64,000 bases of DNA, taken from the NCBI RefSeq assembly GCF_002775205.1, contig NC_036461.1, positions 14,607,015 through 14,671,014 on the forward strand, written 5' to 3'. The notes beneath the pieces are model-generated. The model was not told the DNA's origin and ran no database searches. It saw nothing but the letters and a program-made list of their open reading frames with translations. Made by a program: the position numbers and the translations under genes. Positions 23,823 through 37,785 of this stretch are shown here, piece after piece. Positions within the stretch are counted from its first letter, which is position 1. Each line of letters opens with the position of its first letter. This DNA comes from Xiphophorus maculatus (taxonomy: Eukaryota > Chordata > Actinopteri > Cyprinodontiformes > Poeciliidae).

Positions 23823-26800
23823 ATGGCGACGGACGGTGTTAGCCTCTCGCTGAAGCTCCCGTGCGTTTTTTCACCCAAATCGCGACAGTACTTAGCCGTG
23901 TGTGCCCAGGATGGCAGACTTCGGGTCTGGAACACGGACAGTAAAACCCTTCACCAAGAATATGTGCCTTCAGCCCATTTAAGCGCCACCTGTACGTGCG
24001 TAGCTTGGGGACCATGCCGGACAGTGAAGGTAGGAGAGCCCGCTGTTAGCTGCTGCAGCTAGGCAGGCCTAAGAGACTTAAATTGGTGTTTACTTCACCC
24101 CAAATCATAAAGTAAGCGACTTGTTGTTTAGATAAAGCGAATACAAAGATTGAGAGTTGGCATCGGTGTTACTCCAGACAGTTTATATGTTATAGCTGAA
24201 GCAAGGCTGCTTCAACTCGACTAGCTGCGCAAACGCACATGTTACTCCACATGGTAGTCACAAAAACCATGGACATCGTCTTGTTACAATTTTACAGTTT
24301 AACCTTCTTCTAAAGGTTATGAGACTATAACAGACTTCTATTTATTATTCAATACTTTGTTTTCATGTTGTTAATTATATAAAATCGTTATGAGAGTCAG
24401 CATGAGGTGGGGCGCTTTCAAATGGTATACAGTAAAGTTTTGAAGCTTATTAATGTCAACTAATTGACATTAAGTTTATCTGTTGTTAATAATGCCTGGG
24501 ATAAGATGAGGTGGAAGTAGAGGATCTGGAAAGTGATAGGAAGATTTTCCGAAACCTCTATGATGCGTGTAAATTTAGGATGCTTAAATCGATCCTAAAT
24601 CATAAATGATAGAAGATAGCTATATTGATTGTGTAAATGATTGTAAAAAAATTGTCTGTCTCTATTTGCATGCTGTGCCCACTTGTTGCCTTACCCAGTA
24701 GAGAAACCACCACAAGCCTGGATTTAATAATTGTCAGTTTATTCCTGTTAGTGGTTTAGTATCATTGATTATGAATTGTTGAGAAAAATATTTAAATCTC
24801 ACAGAAGAACTTGGATTTTATATTACACCCAGTTTCCATTCATTGTGGTTCTGATCTCAGTGGATGTAAGTTAACTCTTATGAAGTGACAGATTTTTGAG
24901 CTGGGGGTAAATCACAAAAAAATCCAGAGGAACCGCCTAGAATTAAATGTGATCAATCAGAGTAACATTACATTTTCTTACAATAGATTGAAGTAAATTA
25001 CTTCTAATCCTTATTGTGGGTAAAAACATTGTGTAGGGTTGCTGTAAAACATTCCTTATCAAACTGCAAAAGGATAAAATGATGAAGAGGTGAAACTGCC
25101 AGTACCCAAAATAATGTTTCTGGATATAATATGGCTTACCTGAAGCTTTCTAGTTTTAAATGAAAATTATTCAGAACTTTAAGTAGATGATATTTATTTT
25201 TTTATATATTTAAATTCTGTATTTGTGATGTACATTTGTATTTAAAAGAAACATTCCAAAATGTTTGTGTGAAGTACTAGATTGACCAAAGTGACAACAT
25301 GTATACAAAGGGACATTATCAAAACCAAAGAATATTCACTCCCGAATGCTGACTGACTTCTTGGTCAGGTGTGTTTGGTAATGTAAATTATAAGTCAACA
25401 TTTTGTTTTTATTTTTCTCTCTTTATTGGTGCAAAAATGACCTGAGAATTTAAACACAAGTTGCTGTGATTTGGAGACAATCTCTTTATTGTTACAAATC
25501 TGCTTTTAGGAGGGGCCTCAGAGGAAGAAGAGGAAATCAGAGGCAGCCCAGGTGGAGGAGAAGGCTGATCTGTTGGCTATGGGCACAGCAGCTGGAACTG
25601 TCCTCATCTACAGTACAGCGAAGGGATCCCTGCACTGCACTCTGGTAAACACAGAAATTATTCTGTACTACAATGTTAGTCCAAGCTGTAACCTGAAGCG
25701 CTGATATGTCTGACCTTGCAGAATTCTCCACTGAAAGCTTACATGTTTACTGTAGAAAACTGCAATGTTTAAAAAGATAAATGCAGGAGAAATTTTTAGA
25801 CTGATATAAGCTCAGTTTCTCTTTCTGTACAGACTGTGTAAATTGTCTGTCTTTTGGCATCCTCTAAAAGATTTTTCGGACTTTAAATCCTTAATACTTT
25901 TCCCTGGTAGGACGGAGGTCACAGTGGAGGAGTGAACTGTGTCCACTGGCATCCAGAAGACAGCTTGTTATACAGCGGCTCAGACGACACAAACATCGTG
26001 GAGTGGGACCTGCAGACCGGGAAGACACGGAGGTCAGTGGCTGCTCCTCCTTTTGAGATGCAGTACCTTCAGGGTGAAGACGGTGGGAGAGGAGAGCTGA
26101 CTCAGTAGAAAATATATAGTTGGAGAAGATTCTGTTGATATATTTTTTAATTCATTATAAAGTAAATTTTATTATAGAATTGCTCCGCTCATGGTAACAG
26201 CATGTTGAAGTAGCTCTGTTATGTTAGGTCTGGTTTGTTCTTTCTGTAGACTTTTTTTTTTTTTTAAGTCATTGGATGTTTGGGTAATTGTTCCCTCTGA
26301 TTTTGGATCCTGTGCAGCTGGACGGATTTTTGCTCGTACATTGTTTGTTTCAGACATGATTAGGCCTGTCACGATAGCAAATTTTGCTCAACGATTAATT
26401 GTCTCAAAAATTATTGCAATAAACGATAATATTGTTTGAAGACCTCTTTACACTGATTTAATGGAAATGACGTAATAATGCATGCGATTTCTTGCCAAAG
26501 ATAGATACACTTTATTTTCAAAAGAACACTTAACACTTGAGCTGATAAACAAAATAAACAAAACAACCAAACAACCAAACAAAAATAAAATGGATTCTCA
26601 GTCTCCATTAACAAAAAACTCACTTGGAAAAAAAAACTAAACAACATAAAGCCAAAGTGGAAATAAATACTGCATTCAACCAAAAGAGTGCAGATTATTA
26701 AGTGTGTATATTATGTTGCCCTTCAGTAATAATTAGATTTAAATAGAGAAGATGGGCACATCCCACTACCTGATGCAATAGTTCACACTACATGGTTTTT

Positions 26801-29800
26801 TGCTCCTATTTTTCCCCTTACAACAATCTTAGCACGTTGATCTTTCTAAGATTGTGTGGTGTGTTACGGTAGATCATTGTTGCTCCGATCTAAATCAGGA
26901 GTTTTCCCCGACTGGGAGCTTAACGTAGCCTGTTGATTCTCCGTGCTTTCTGAGGGGAAATTACAGAGGGGGATCCCAAACAGCTGACACGGCACAACCC
27001 GAAGTCCAGCGGACATCGGAGATGATATGTGGAAACAACATTAATGTTTATTCAACATGCAAAGAATATAGAAATGACAAGAGGAGGAGTTGGAGCGAAA
27101 TTGCTACCGCAGTTGATAAACCCGGTAACTTTTCAGCTGTTCATCATTGCGTGACGTAAATAGGTTCTAATGATTTTCATTCAGTCAGGACTGACACTAG
27201 CTATTTGCATTGCAGGTAGACTGTAGTAAAGCATTGATTAATGCCTGGTTTTAAAATTAGTTCACTGGACTTGTAGCCATTATTTTGTGCCTATTGTTGG
27301 ACACCACATGGCAGGATCGAACCGATCGAACAGTTATACCTAGGATTTCTGTCGGCTAATGTGTGGTCTGTCAGGTTTTGAAAATGGGCCGACAATCGGC
27401 CGACAGCTCTAAGATCGTGTCGTGTGCGCTGGGCTTTACACTAAGGAAATGAGGAAAGGGGGGTCAGTGGAGAGCACCGGAGTTGAGCCTTTTTTCATTG
27501 GGTGTCATCAACAGAAAGAGAAAAAGGCTGGAAGAGACGATAATGCCAGTAATTAAAATGACGTCGATAGTTTTAATTTATCATACGATTAATTAATTTA
27601 CCGTTTATCGCGACAGGCCTAGACATGATAACACATGACTGTGGCAACTGTGTGGTGTTTTTGCAACTGGGAGCATCTGATTAGCATCTCAGAAGCTCAG
27701 ATAATGGCTGACTTACAACCCCAAATCCAACCAGAGTTGAAAAGGAGGCTTCATAGATGCAGAGCAAAGAGAGGAGGAGGAAATTCAAACCATCTCTTCC
27801 ATCGATCATAATGGACAAGGATCACATCCCTGAATAAACTGCATCACTCTGCTTGGCTTTCTAACCATACAGCCAGACAGAGATTTAAAGATAAGAAGCA
27901 AAAACAAAGGAGCTGGAATATCAGTGCTTGCGACAACTCATGGTGACATCCTGAACATGCTAATGTGGAATATTATCTCTGCTGCCTGGAAATTGAGTTG
28001 TTGCCATGTCACGACAGCCATGAGACTGTCATATACCAACTGTCCTCAGAGGTCTTCCTGATTTTTCTTTTTTTGTAACACTGACTGCTACTGGAGATTC
28101 TTCCTTCCCACAGCATCAACATCCACAGTGACTCTCTTAAGATGCCTAGATGATATAAGTTATAAGAATATTTTATTTAAATTTGGGATAAAGTATTTCT
28201 GAATTGAATTGTTATTGGGTGCTATTTATTTTTTCTGTATTCTACCTCAGTTCAAAATCTGCCCTTCTAGCATATTGACTCTGTTCAACGTAACATTTAA
28301 AAATATATATCAGAACGATTTGTTCCTGAAGTACGTTGGTGGATAAATCACTCTGAGGACCAGGGTAGGAATCATTCACCTCTCCCTCCATTTCCTCTGC
28401 ATCTACTAACTTAAACTCGTATTACTATATTGGTCATTTACAGATATTTGTGGAGAAAAAGGGAGTTAATTCTTTAGCGTTTTGGGATTTAAAACGACTT
28501 ATTTTGTGAGGCACAAATAAAATCACCCACCCAGAAAAGTACCAAAAACAGGCAGCTGCTCATGGTTAATGTTTCTCGTCTCTCATGCTTTACTTGTACG
28601 GCAAAATCCTTACAGTTGCACTTCTCTATGGAGTGGTGACTTTTTGTAAGTTTTAAGTTGCTACTGGAACAGAGTAGCTAGAAGGACACTGGTTGTTCTC
28701 TTAGTTATTTTCGGCTTCTAATTTGAGCAAAGAAAGTGTGATGAACGTAGATAGCTTCTGATGACATTTGTCTTGTTTTTGCAGTAAAAATCAAGTGGAA
28801 AGTCGACACTGCATCTTAAACACTTGGATCAAAACTCACTGCCTGTGATAACTCCACTTCATTAATAAATCTCCTCCCTGTTTTTTCCTCTCTTTTTTTT
28901 CTCGTCCAAACAGTAAGTGGAAAGCAGACCGAGCAGCAGTGACCAGTTTATGCGTGAGCCCCGATGGGAAACTTCTGCTCTCGGCTGGACACGTGATCAA
29001 AATGTGGGATTTAGAGACAAAGGAGGTCTACAGGGTGAGTCTTCTCATTCTAAAGGTTTTATTTTATCTATAAAGTCTGTGCTGGAGCCTAGTGAGTATA
29101 ATACGGTTCTGTCTTTTTGATGAGTTCTACGGTGGGTTCTTCTCTGCAGAAATTCACAGGCCACTCCACGGCTGTAACGACCTTGCGATTTGCCACCACG
29201 CGGCCTCCCGACAGCAACGGCCTTTACTTCCTGTCAGGAGCAGCACACGATCGACTGCTCAGTGTTTGGTGAGTTAATGAGAACCTTGAATGCTTGAATT
29301 TGGGTTATGTTGGTAGATGTTCAGTAAATTTCATGCTCTACCCTGGCCCACTGGGAAATATGCCGTGAATTAGACTATGCTAAATCCACCACAGTATAGT
29401 CCATGATGTTGGGAAATTTTTGGGCTTTTGACCTTAAGACGACGTCAGAATAACAAACCGAGTTTCAAAATATTATATTTAGGAATCCAGATGACATACC
29501 CTAACCACATTAAACCCTGATCCATCCCATCTTACCGAACTTCATTACAGTTCGCTCACTGGATGCGACAATCTACTGTTTTCCTCCTGAAAGCCAGAAG
29601 GATTTGATCCTCACCACGGCTATCTCACAACAACTTAAAAATGTTGAGGAGAAACTAGATCAATCTCACAAGGCAATTGGTTGCCGAGTCTGACAAAATA
29701 TAGACTCTGAGCACAGAGCAATGACAATGGGAAACAATTGTTTCTCTTTAAAAAAAAAAAGATTGGCTTTAGGGGTAACAGGTTGTGTATTTGGAATAAA

Positions 29801-32800
29801 CGGTGAAAGTGAAAGTCACAGGTGACCTCTCTGAACCAGAAGAGGATGCTGACAAGCGTTCATGTAGTTTATCTGTAACCATCACTACGGCAAATGAGTG
29901 GATGAAGCTAACATCTGAAGCTCTCCACACTGAAGCAATGCAGTATTGACGTTGCTTTGATATAGTGAGCACTTACAGTCTTGTAAATTAACAAAATAGT
30001 GAGAAATGTTAGTGCTGGTTTGTGCAGGTATAATTTTCAAGGTATTAAATGCTTTAGGCTACATGCTTAAGCTCAACTATTTGCCTTCATATTATCTGGT
30101 CCAGAAGAAATAAGTGGATTTTGTTCTGTTGGTGCTGTGACCTTTGCTCTTTCATTTATGGTATAGTAAATTTTTCCAGTACACAAGTTCTGCATTGTTG
30201 TACATGACCTATTTTATATTTTATCTTGTTTTTAGAAATTTGCTTTATGTTTTAAAGAAGTAGATAGAAACTCACTGATTCCATTCGTTTCCATTTTCAA
30301 TTCTAATGTGGCTATATGGAATCATGACCCAAAAACCGATGTAAATGTGATTATGATTAACCTTTAGAATCCTGTTTTTAACCAGTAGCAGCAGAGATCA
30401 GATCAGTGAGCATAAAGTGGAACATCCATCAAGACCGATCTGGGTACAGAGCCCAGTTCCTGTGAAATGTGACCCAGCCTGGGGAGCTTTTAAAAGTCAA
30501 AGCGCGAAACGTTCGTCGAAAGTCTATTGTCATCTCAAGTTTAATAGGATCAAGCTGGATATCACAGGTCAGCATGTTTTGATAAACGGCTGAATTAATA
30601 AATTGCTCCTGGCCATGTGTGTCTGATGTCCAGGCAAGTACGAGAAGATGGCAAGGACAAAAACTCTGTGGTTTCCTTCACTTTGACGGATGAACCCCAA
30701 CACGTCGACCTCATCACATCCAGCAGCAAGGAAGAGGTCGGAGCCTGGCATAATGCGTCTGCAAGGAATATATTGTTGTGTTTTCTGTTCACTCCTGACT
30801 TGCATGTTTTTATTTTCTGCAGGCTGTGAGGCTGGCAGTAGTGTGTAAGGACGGACAGCTGCATCTGTTTGAACACTTTTTAAATGGGTAAGTCCTGTTT
30901 CATCCTTTAAATGGTGGGAAAACCTGAAAGTGGTTAGAAAAAACATCTTAGTTCATACTAAATCTCATGTGCAAAAAAACCCTGGAATAATTTAAGGAGG
31001 CACATGTGAAAAGTGACTTAGAACTCAGTAAATTTTTATCTGCTCCAGCATTATTATAAAAAAGCCTGCTTAAGAGGGGAAATGTTATGGAGCTACATGG
31101 GTTAGTCTAACATTAAAAATGTAAAGATGATTTCAAAGTGTTGGATTTGCTCTCATTTAATCCTTGGGTCGTAGGAAATACCGCTAGATCTAACTTAAGA
31201 TGTCCACGCAGGCCATGTAAGAAGCCGCTGTCACCGTCGTGTTCGGTGCAGATGTCCGACACGAAGGAGTCCCCGATGCCGATCCCGCTGCTGGCCGCTG
31301 CCCTCGGAGCCGATCCGCAGTCGGTGCTGCTCGCATACGGCAACTATCTGCAACCCGTTATGGAGAACGCAGTAAGTGGATGTTTTTATCTGTCACAATT
31401 AAATGAAGTTTTTAATTGATTTTGGTAATGTGACTCCAGTTAATTTGTGAACTGTGGTACAAATCCAGATGCCACTAAACCTTTGCCTCTGAAAGATGTA
31501 AATAAATGCTGGTTATTAGTGTTTTTCTAATTTTTTTTTAGAAAACATTTTTTGTAAATTTGTTTGTTTTGTGCATTTTACTTAGATTCCTTTTGGGCAC
31601 ATTGTTCAGAGAATAAAACATTTGAATGAAATTAAAAACATCTACCCATTTTTTCTACTTATCCAGAGTCTTGTCATTTTTTCTTATTTATTTGCATTCA
31701 TAGATTTTTTTTTTCCTTGAACTTCACAGACCAAACCTTTGCAAAGAAATGTTATGATGACTGGGATTCAGTCACATGAAACTAAAACTGTTCCATCTGT
31801 TTTTGTAACTTCACTTTTTGTCTTTTCAGTGGAAGATATTCATTTTGATGCTATAATTTCACAGAAAAAAGTAAAAAATCTCCGTAATGCATGTGTTTGC
31901 TGTTTGGTCAGATAAAAGAATTTACACAGAGGTTTAATAGAAATCACAATAGAAAACATCAAGACCTGCCACTCACTGTTTTTAGGAAGCGTTGTGATTA
32001 CACCTCAATGTTTTTGTCTAAAACTCTGCTCTGGTGGTCTGATTACCTTCTTCTGTTATTCTTCCACCTACACAGGAGATCAACATGGCAGAGAGACATG
32101 TCTGTTTGGCTCGAGACCTTAAGACCAACCTGTCCCTTTCTATGGAGACCACTGTCTCTAAGGTAACCAGCCCTTATTTTTTTTCTTCTGTTTTTGATTT
32201 GAGGTAGAGAAAAGTTTTCAGCAGGTTATTGTTTCCAGATTCATAATCTGTTCACTAAATCCAACTTGTTCAGGTGAAAACTCCAATCGTCAACGCCAAG
32301 AGCAAAGTTTTGATTCCGGGGCTGCCCGGTCACAAAGCTCCAGTAGTGTCGGCTCCACAGGGAACGGAAAAGAGGAAAAAAGACGCAGGCAACAAAGAGG
32401 TAGGATTGTCATCACAGACACGGAGCATGTTAATGAGAAATCTTCTCTGCTTGGATTTACTGCATCCATGCATGTTTGTTTGCAGATGTCCATAGCGGAG
32501 CGGCTCGGTGAAATAGACCTTGAAGCATCTTCCAGCCAGAAAGGCGCTCCTAAAGCAACGGCCTCGCTGCAGACGGACAACTATGCGGTCCTGCTGATGC
32601 AGGGCTTGGAGAGCAAGGACGCCAACATCCTAAATGTACGTTTTCAGACGTTTTCAACATGCTCATTAGTAATTAAACATCAATCAGAGAGTTCAATGCT
32701 CAGTTAAGTAAAACAATATGTATTTTTTTTTCTTGCAGAAAGTTTTCCAGACCCGTAAAGAGGTGGAAATAAAAAAGACGGTTGCTCGATTACCGCTGCC

Positions 32801-35800
32801 TGCTGTCATACCGTTGGTTGAAGAGGTGAGAGCCACTAAGCTTCATTTGAACTCTAGAGACACAAACCTCCATCTCAGTAGCAGTAGTTACTCATCCTCT
32901 GTCTTTCACAGCTAACAACGAGGCTCCAGGGAAACCCTTTAGTGTAAGTTCAAGACATTTTCTCTGCAGCCTTTTCCCATTCATGACAAAGTCAAGGTCC
33001 TGTGATTTGACATAAAGCCTGTTGTTCCTTCCTGCAGGGCGTGTATGATGGTACGGTGGCTCAAGGCGGTCCTGGTGCACCACACATCATACCTGGCATC
33101 CGTAAGTCCATCTTTTCCTTCTCCTCTTCTTGACGTCTAAAGCCAGCAGCCATTAACACGTCACTGTTTCTGCCCTCTGATGCAGCTGCCGGACCTGGTT
33201 ACCCAGCTGGGCGTCCTGTATCACATGATCGAGAGCAGAGTGAAGATGTTCCACAAACTGACAAAACTGCACGGGAAGCTGCATCTCCTAACAACCCAGG
33301 TAAGGGGACTAAAGTATTTTTAAGTCATGTTACATCTGACTCCTCAAAGAAAAGCATCGGTTGCTTTCAGTGATACCTGAAACATACAAAAAATGTATAC
33401 ACAGCCAATCTGTGAGCTTTTCAAAATAACCTTTTTTTTAATATATATTATTTATTAGCCAAACTGTGCAGAAACATACAGTGACTACAGCAGAACAACC
33501 TTATTTTTCTTTAGTTCTATGATTTGATAATATTGGTAGATTATTATAATTTTTTTATTTATGTTGCTGATGGTTACATCACTGATTGACATTAATTAGC
33601 ATAGCTAATCATGAATTATTCTTTCCCTTGCCATTTGGTTTGAGGTGAAGATGTCGAGAATCCAGGTCCTCCTCAATTTGCCCTTTTGACTCCAATATCC
33701 AGAAAATAGCTTTTGGTTTTGATTCATAAAAGAAATTGTTGAATTTTGCCTCTCCTTCACTTGCACCAAACATGTCAAAACCAATATTTTAAATCAATGA
33801 ATTTCTCGTTTTTTCTTTAAAGGATATTTTTTAAATGTCTGATCCAAGGTCTAAATTGCAGCTCTATCCGTGCATCAATCTGTTTTTCCTGTGACAAATG
33901 GACAGTAAAAATTAGAGCGGATAAACCAATTAACATACCAATTTATACTTCTGTTTTTATATTTTGATAATTATTTGTTTGCAATTAATAAAATGGGCTT
34001 AAATGTGAGTTTGATGGGCTTACACTCGTATGTAGAACGTCCCATATTTTTTCCTATCAGGATTCAGAAAATATAATCATAGTGTTCGTTGTGCATCAGA
34101 ATGACTTTGCAAACCGAGATCTTCCGTTTCCTCAACCAGTTTCTTAGTAATGCCTTGTCTCATGTGTCCACTAGGTGGCAGCAAACGACGACAGAAACGC
34201 TGTGTCAGATGTCGACCATACAGCTAAACTGGTGTATGAGGAAGGTTAGTGTGAAATCCAAGTGTGTTTTTCAGCTGTTTCCTTTCGTGCCTTTCTTTCT
34301 GAACAGTTCTCGCTCATCAAAACCTCCTTTCTGTATCTCAGGAGGATTCAAATGAAAACTTTATTTCAGGTGCAGTTCATCTGTTGATAGTTCTGTATGG
34401 AACTATCATCCCATAGTTGACTCAAAGACCTTAGACTTGTCCATCGTTCACGCAAACGTGATTCTTGTTGCCTGGCAACCCAACCGTCCATGTCTCCTTT
34501 GAGTGGAGCAACAAGCCTGCGCTCTGTTGGCTCTCATTTCTCATTACCTTACTGTATGAAGTGCTTAATTGAACCACGTGGCAGGAGAAAACCAGCTTTG
34601 CTGAAATAATTAACCTGAGCCTAGAGTTCCTCTCCCGCTACACCTCCCACCACCACTGGTCCAGGATTTTAACAAAAAACTGCTAATGAAAGAAGCTGAT
34701 GAGCAGGAAGAGGAAGTTTCTTTCCCCTTTGTATCACTGCTGTTGCTGCTGCACTGAGTTTATTATGAGTTCAGCATGGGAGCATGACAGGAAGCTTCGA
34801 GCCTTCCTCAGTGCTGAATCATTCAGTGAACTCAATCACTGTGGTTAAAATCCCCCCAAACTGAATTAATGATGAAAATCTGATTATCATGTAGATACAA
34901 TTGCTACAATTAAAAATAGCCCCATTGTTAGATTAAATATCCAAATATTTGTGAAGTTAAAAAAATGAATTCATTCATTGACTTGACTGTAGTTGGGTTC
35001 TTCATTTTGCTGTCATCATTACCTTCATAAATGTAATGGCTGTTAATTTCTGTTCATAAAAAGGTCCAAAAACAATTTCCTAAAATATAAAATTTGAAGC
35101 CAAAGATCTGATTCATGAAGGGTTATAATGCTGTTTTAGTTTGTTTTTTTCCATATTGACGTTCCAAAGGAAATGGACTCAAACAGCCCTGATTCTCTTG
35201 TGTTGTTGCTCATAAGTTTAAACCCATCTGTTTGAATCTAAAGATTATAATCCCATAAATAGAGACAACTATCTGAATTGTGTACTATCTAGTAACATTG
35301 TTTCCTTCTGCAAGCTAAAAATCTGTGTAAAGGTTCTGTTTTATCAGTGGCTTTAGCCTGATACACATCCAAGGAGTCTGTATCAGATTAGATTTATTTA
35401 AAAATTTCACTCTATAATAATGCTTGTATCTGAATCTGACTTTAAATACTTTCCCACATTCCCTTAAGTTTGTACAAACTTTAGTCAGAGCCATTTATTG
35501 ATTCTTCTAATTAAAAGCTGCTTCATGATAACTCCAGTGTTCAATTTAAGGACAGCTTTCAGAGTCATGAAAGAGAGATAAAAAGAGCAACGTCTGAGAT
35601 TTCAGTGTTTTCCTGTCTTAGATAATTATAGAAAATAAAACTAGAACAGGGAAACTTTAGATTATATTCTCTGTCCTGTTCTCTGCATTGTAAATGTATG
35701 AAGGTTTTAAAACAAGCTTCTCCCACCAGTACACTGGTTTCATAGAGATCCTTATAGTTGCCTTATTATCAACTCTTTCTTTATCAGGATATAAATTAAT

Positions 35801-37785
35801 CCAGAACTGTTTCTGTGCTGAGTTATTACACGGGTAACAGGAAGGATCTTACTTCTTTTGCTTTTTACCCAAAGCTGATTTATTTTTTTGTGTGTTGATC
35901 TCATCTATCAGCTTGTGTCCCTTCAGCTCCTTTCAGTCAACTCATGTCAGTAGTCTGCTTAGCCTTCAGTCCATTTGTGAAGCTCTGTCCTTTCAGCCAG
36001 CAGTCCACTCGTTTGGTCGTCCATCGAAGAGTCTGTCCATCTGTTTGTTAAGCCAGCAGTCTGCTGGTCCGTTGATTCAGTTCTTCAGTAGAGTAGGCAT
36101 CCAACTGGCCCTCAGTCCTTAGGGTCATCCCGTTGGCCACTAATCTGTGGTGCATTAGTCAGTTCTGCTGTGCTTTGGGTCAGCTGTCCTTCCAATTCCT
36201 AATTCATCTGTCTACTCTGTCATCCATGGAGCCAACAGTACTTCCTCTCTCCTGCATGTTTTATTTTCATTGATTCAGCTATCTGTCCATTTCAGTCTTT
36301 CATTCATCTTTTTTTAGATGCCCTGTTATGACATCTGTCTGTCCATTCAGCCAGGGAATTAAATATGGACACTTGTTGTAGGTTTTGTATTTATTTAAAG
36401 GCTGAGAACACTTTTTACATCAGCTGTAAATTTGCAGAAAGTCTACATTTGTTTAAACCAGGGGTCTTTAGTGCCCTTTTCCTGCAACTTTTGGATTCAT
36501 CTCTGCTTTAGCACACCTGAAACAGAAGTCTGAATTACGTTCTCGGCATGTCAAAATGTTTTGCAAAGGCCCGGTCACTAACTATTTATTTGATTCAGGT
36601 GTGTTAAAGAATGGATGCATTCAAACGTTGTAACCCAGCAGTGTTTCCCCCAGAAAACCTGCTAATCCTGGTGGTAGCGGTGCTAAGGCAATCCACCGGC
36701 AGTTCGCTATGTCTGCCTTAAAATATTTAAAAAGTTAAAAAAATTTGAAGGCGCACAAGCTCAGTTTAATGCGTCAACTACAAACCTAGCTTAATCCACT
36801 TTTACTGTCCCTGTCACTGGTGCATAAAAAAAAAACCCTACATAAAATAAACGAAGCTTAGCCTGGCGGTGGGCAGCTAAAGCCTGGAGGCCCGCCAGAC
36901 TATTAGGAAACCCTGTTTAAACCAGCAGTCTGGTTTAAACAAAAGGGCCAAAAATAATTCTGATATTTCAGTCTGGAAACGTGTTTAAGTTTTCAATGAA
37001 GCTTAAGAGTTTTTTTTTTTTTTTAATTCAGTTACTTAAAAAAAAAAGCTAGAGTACTTATGTTTTTTGGTTTTTATTGGGGGGAGGTTTAGTCAGTTTG
37101 TCCTTGATTTTTATGTCATCTTTCTTTTTCCAGAGCAGTCATATCTTTATAGACTGATACTGTTCTGTCTCCTCACTACTGTGGGGTAGCGGAGCAGTAA
37201 CGGAGTGCATTTCAATCCCATGTAGTCGTAGTTTTACGTTTCTTCAGTAATGATAATGGCTACCTCCTTTTACAGTCTTGTCTCTGTTTGTTGGGACCTA
37301 AAGCTGCAGAATATGCAGCAGCATCACTGTGTTGGCATCAAATAACACCGTACTGTCATTGCAAAATGGCCCGGCCACATTGAAATGCAAATGCTAACAC
37401 TTTGAGCCCTTTTCTTTTTCATGAGGGACGGCTGGTTTCCAGACATTCAGGATGAAAGCCCTGCAGCTCATTCACTTTCCCTTGTTTGCCCTTTTGCAGA
37501 GTCATCTGACGAAGAGGAGGCCTCTGGTGACGAAGCTTTTCCCAATGAAGACTCTGATGTAAGTTGAACTGACTCATCAAAACACCATTTTTTCTATAAT
37601 AGATTTTCAGATCATCCCTGAAATTATTTTTCTTCTTCTTCTTTCTGTCTCAGCACTGGGAAGAAGAGGAGGCGATGCAGGAAGACGAAGGTGACGAAGA
37701 AGATGAGGATCCAGACAGCAGAACGGAGCCCAAAGCGAACGGAGACGAAGACATGGAGCACGAAAATGAGAGTGAAGAAGAATGA
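23823..37785 (+). CDS. wdr43: WD repeat protein 43 (UTP5 homologue)
   Basis: WDR43 is a nucleolar subunit of the t-UTP module of the SSU processome; it couples pre-rRNA transcription to early 18S processing. Eighteen coding exons: 23823-24029, 25510-25644, 25911-26032, 28914-29034, 29150-29268, 30634-30736, 30823-30887, 31212-31371, 32076-32162, 32274-32399, 32486-32635, 32739-32825, 32912-32943, 33038-33101, 33186-33299, 34175-34244, 37500-37558 and 37654-37785. All join in phase, giving 650 residues (human 677). The first part is a WD40 propeller ([56 protein letters not shown]). Residues about 416-564 are the Utp12 region ([45 protein letters not shown]). The tail from about 585 is Asp/Glu-rich. 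A poly(A) signal follows at 37877. Introns 3 and 16 carry repeats. Confidence 0.97.
26361..27621. mobile_element. hAT-type DNA transposon, non-autonomous, 1.26 kb
   Basis: Located in wdr43 intron 3. The termini are TAGGCCTGTCACGATA at left and the complement of TAGGCCTGTCGCGATA at right, flanked on both sides by the exact 8-bp duplication GACATGAT (26353-26360 and 27622-27629). No transposase frame remains; the interior includes GC-richer sequence unlike the ends. Confidence 0.85.
27710..28238 (+). mobile_element. LINE 3' end, L2/Rex1-like relic
   Basis: Located in wdr43 intron 3. The sequence CTACTGGAGATTCTTCCTTC...CATCAACATCCACAGTGACTC...GATAAAGTATTTCTGAATTGAATTG follows the 3' tail of fish Rex1/L2-clade LINEs, which end in GAATTG-type repeats. 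The upstream part (CCATCTCTTCCATCGATCAT) may belong to the same or another LINE. It is heavily mutated and 5'-truncated. Confidence 0.55.
34467..34479. promoter_or_regulatory. Perfect RFX X-box in wdr43 intron 16
   Basis: GTTGCCTGGCAAC is a palindromic X-box. It lies in an intronic stretch (about 34400-34760) that is more complex and less AT-rich than its surroundings, as conserved enhancers often are. Chance occurrence cannot be excluded. Confidence 0.35.
34800..36440 (+). other. Middle of wdr43 intron 16
   Basis: No exon is visible. From about 35890 to 36360 the text is a degenerate run of TGTCC, CAGTC and CCAGCAGTC words, probably a decayed minisatellite. The rest is ordinary AT-rich intron. 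Confidence 0.4.
36458..36638. mobile_element. hAT-type MITE fragment, copy 3 of the local family
   Basis: The left end CAGGGGTCTTTAG and the interior CCTGCAACTTTTGGATTCATCTCTG match the family at 4192 and 40821. The right end is not found; another hAT-like element abuts it. Confidence 0.45.
36639..36915. mobile_element. Second hAT-like MITE, 277 bp
   Basis: It begins CAGTGTTTCCCCCAG and ends GGAAACCCTG, the complement of CAGGGTTTCC. Inside are CCTGGTGGTAGCGGTG and, near the right end, CCTGGCGGTGGGCAGC, also complementary in style. An 8-bp duplication is not evident directly at its borders, though TTTAAACC flanks the pair of elements from 36450 and again at 36916. Confidence 0.5.

Noticed and set aside
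24030-37499. Box C/D snoRNA genes in wdr43 introns
   Set aside because: Human WDR43 introns host SNORD53 and SNORD92, so I looked for RTGATGA/CTGA pairs. Candidates near 25078, 28738 and 31750 lack a good terminal stem or a D box at the right spacing, so none is reported. A covariance-model scan would settle this.
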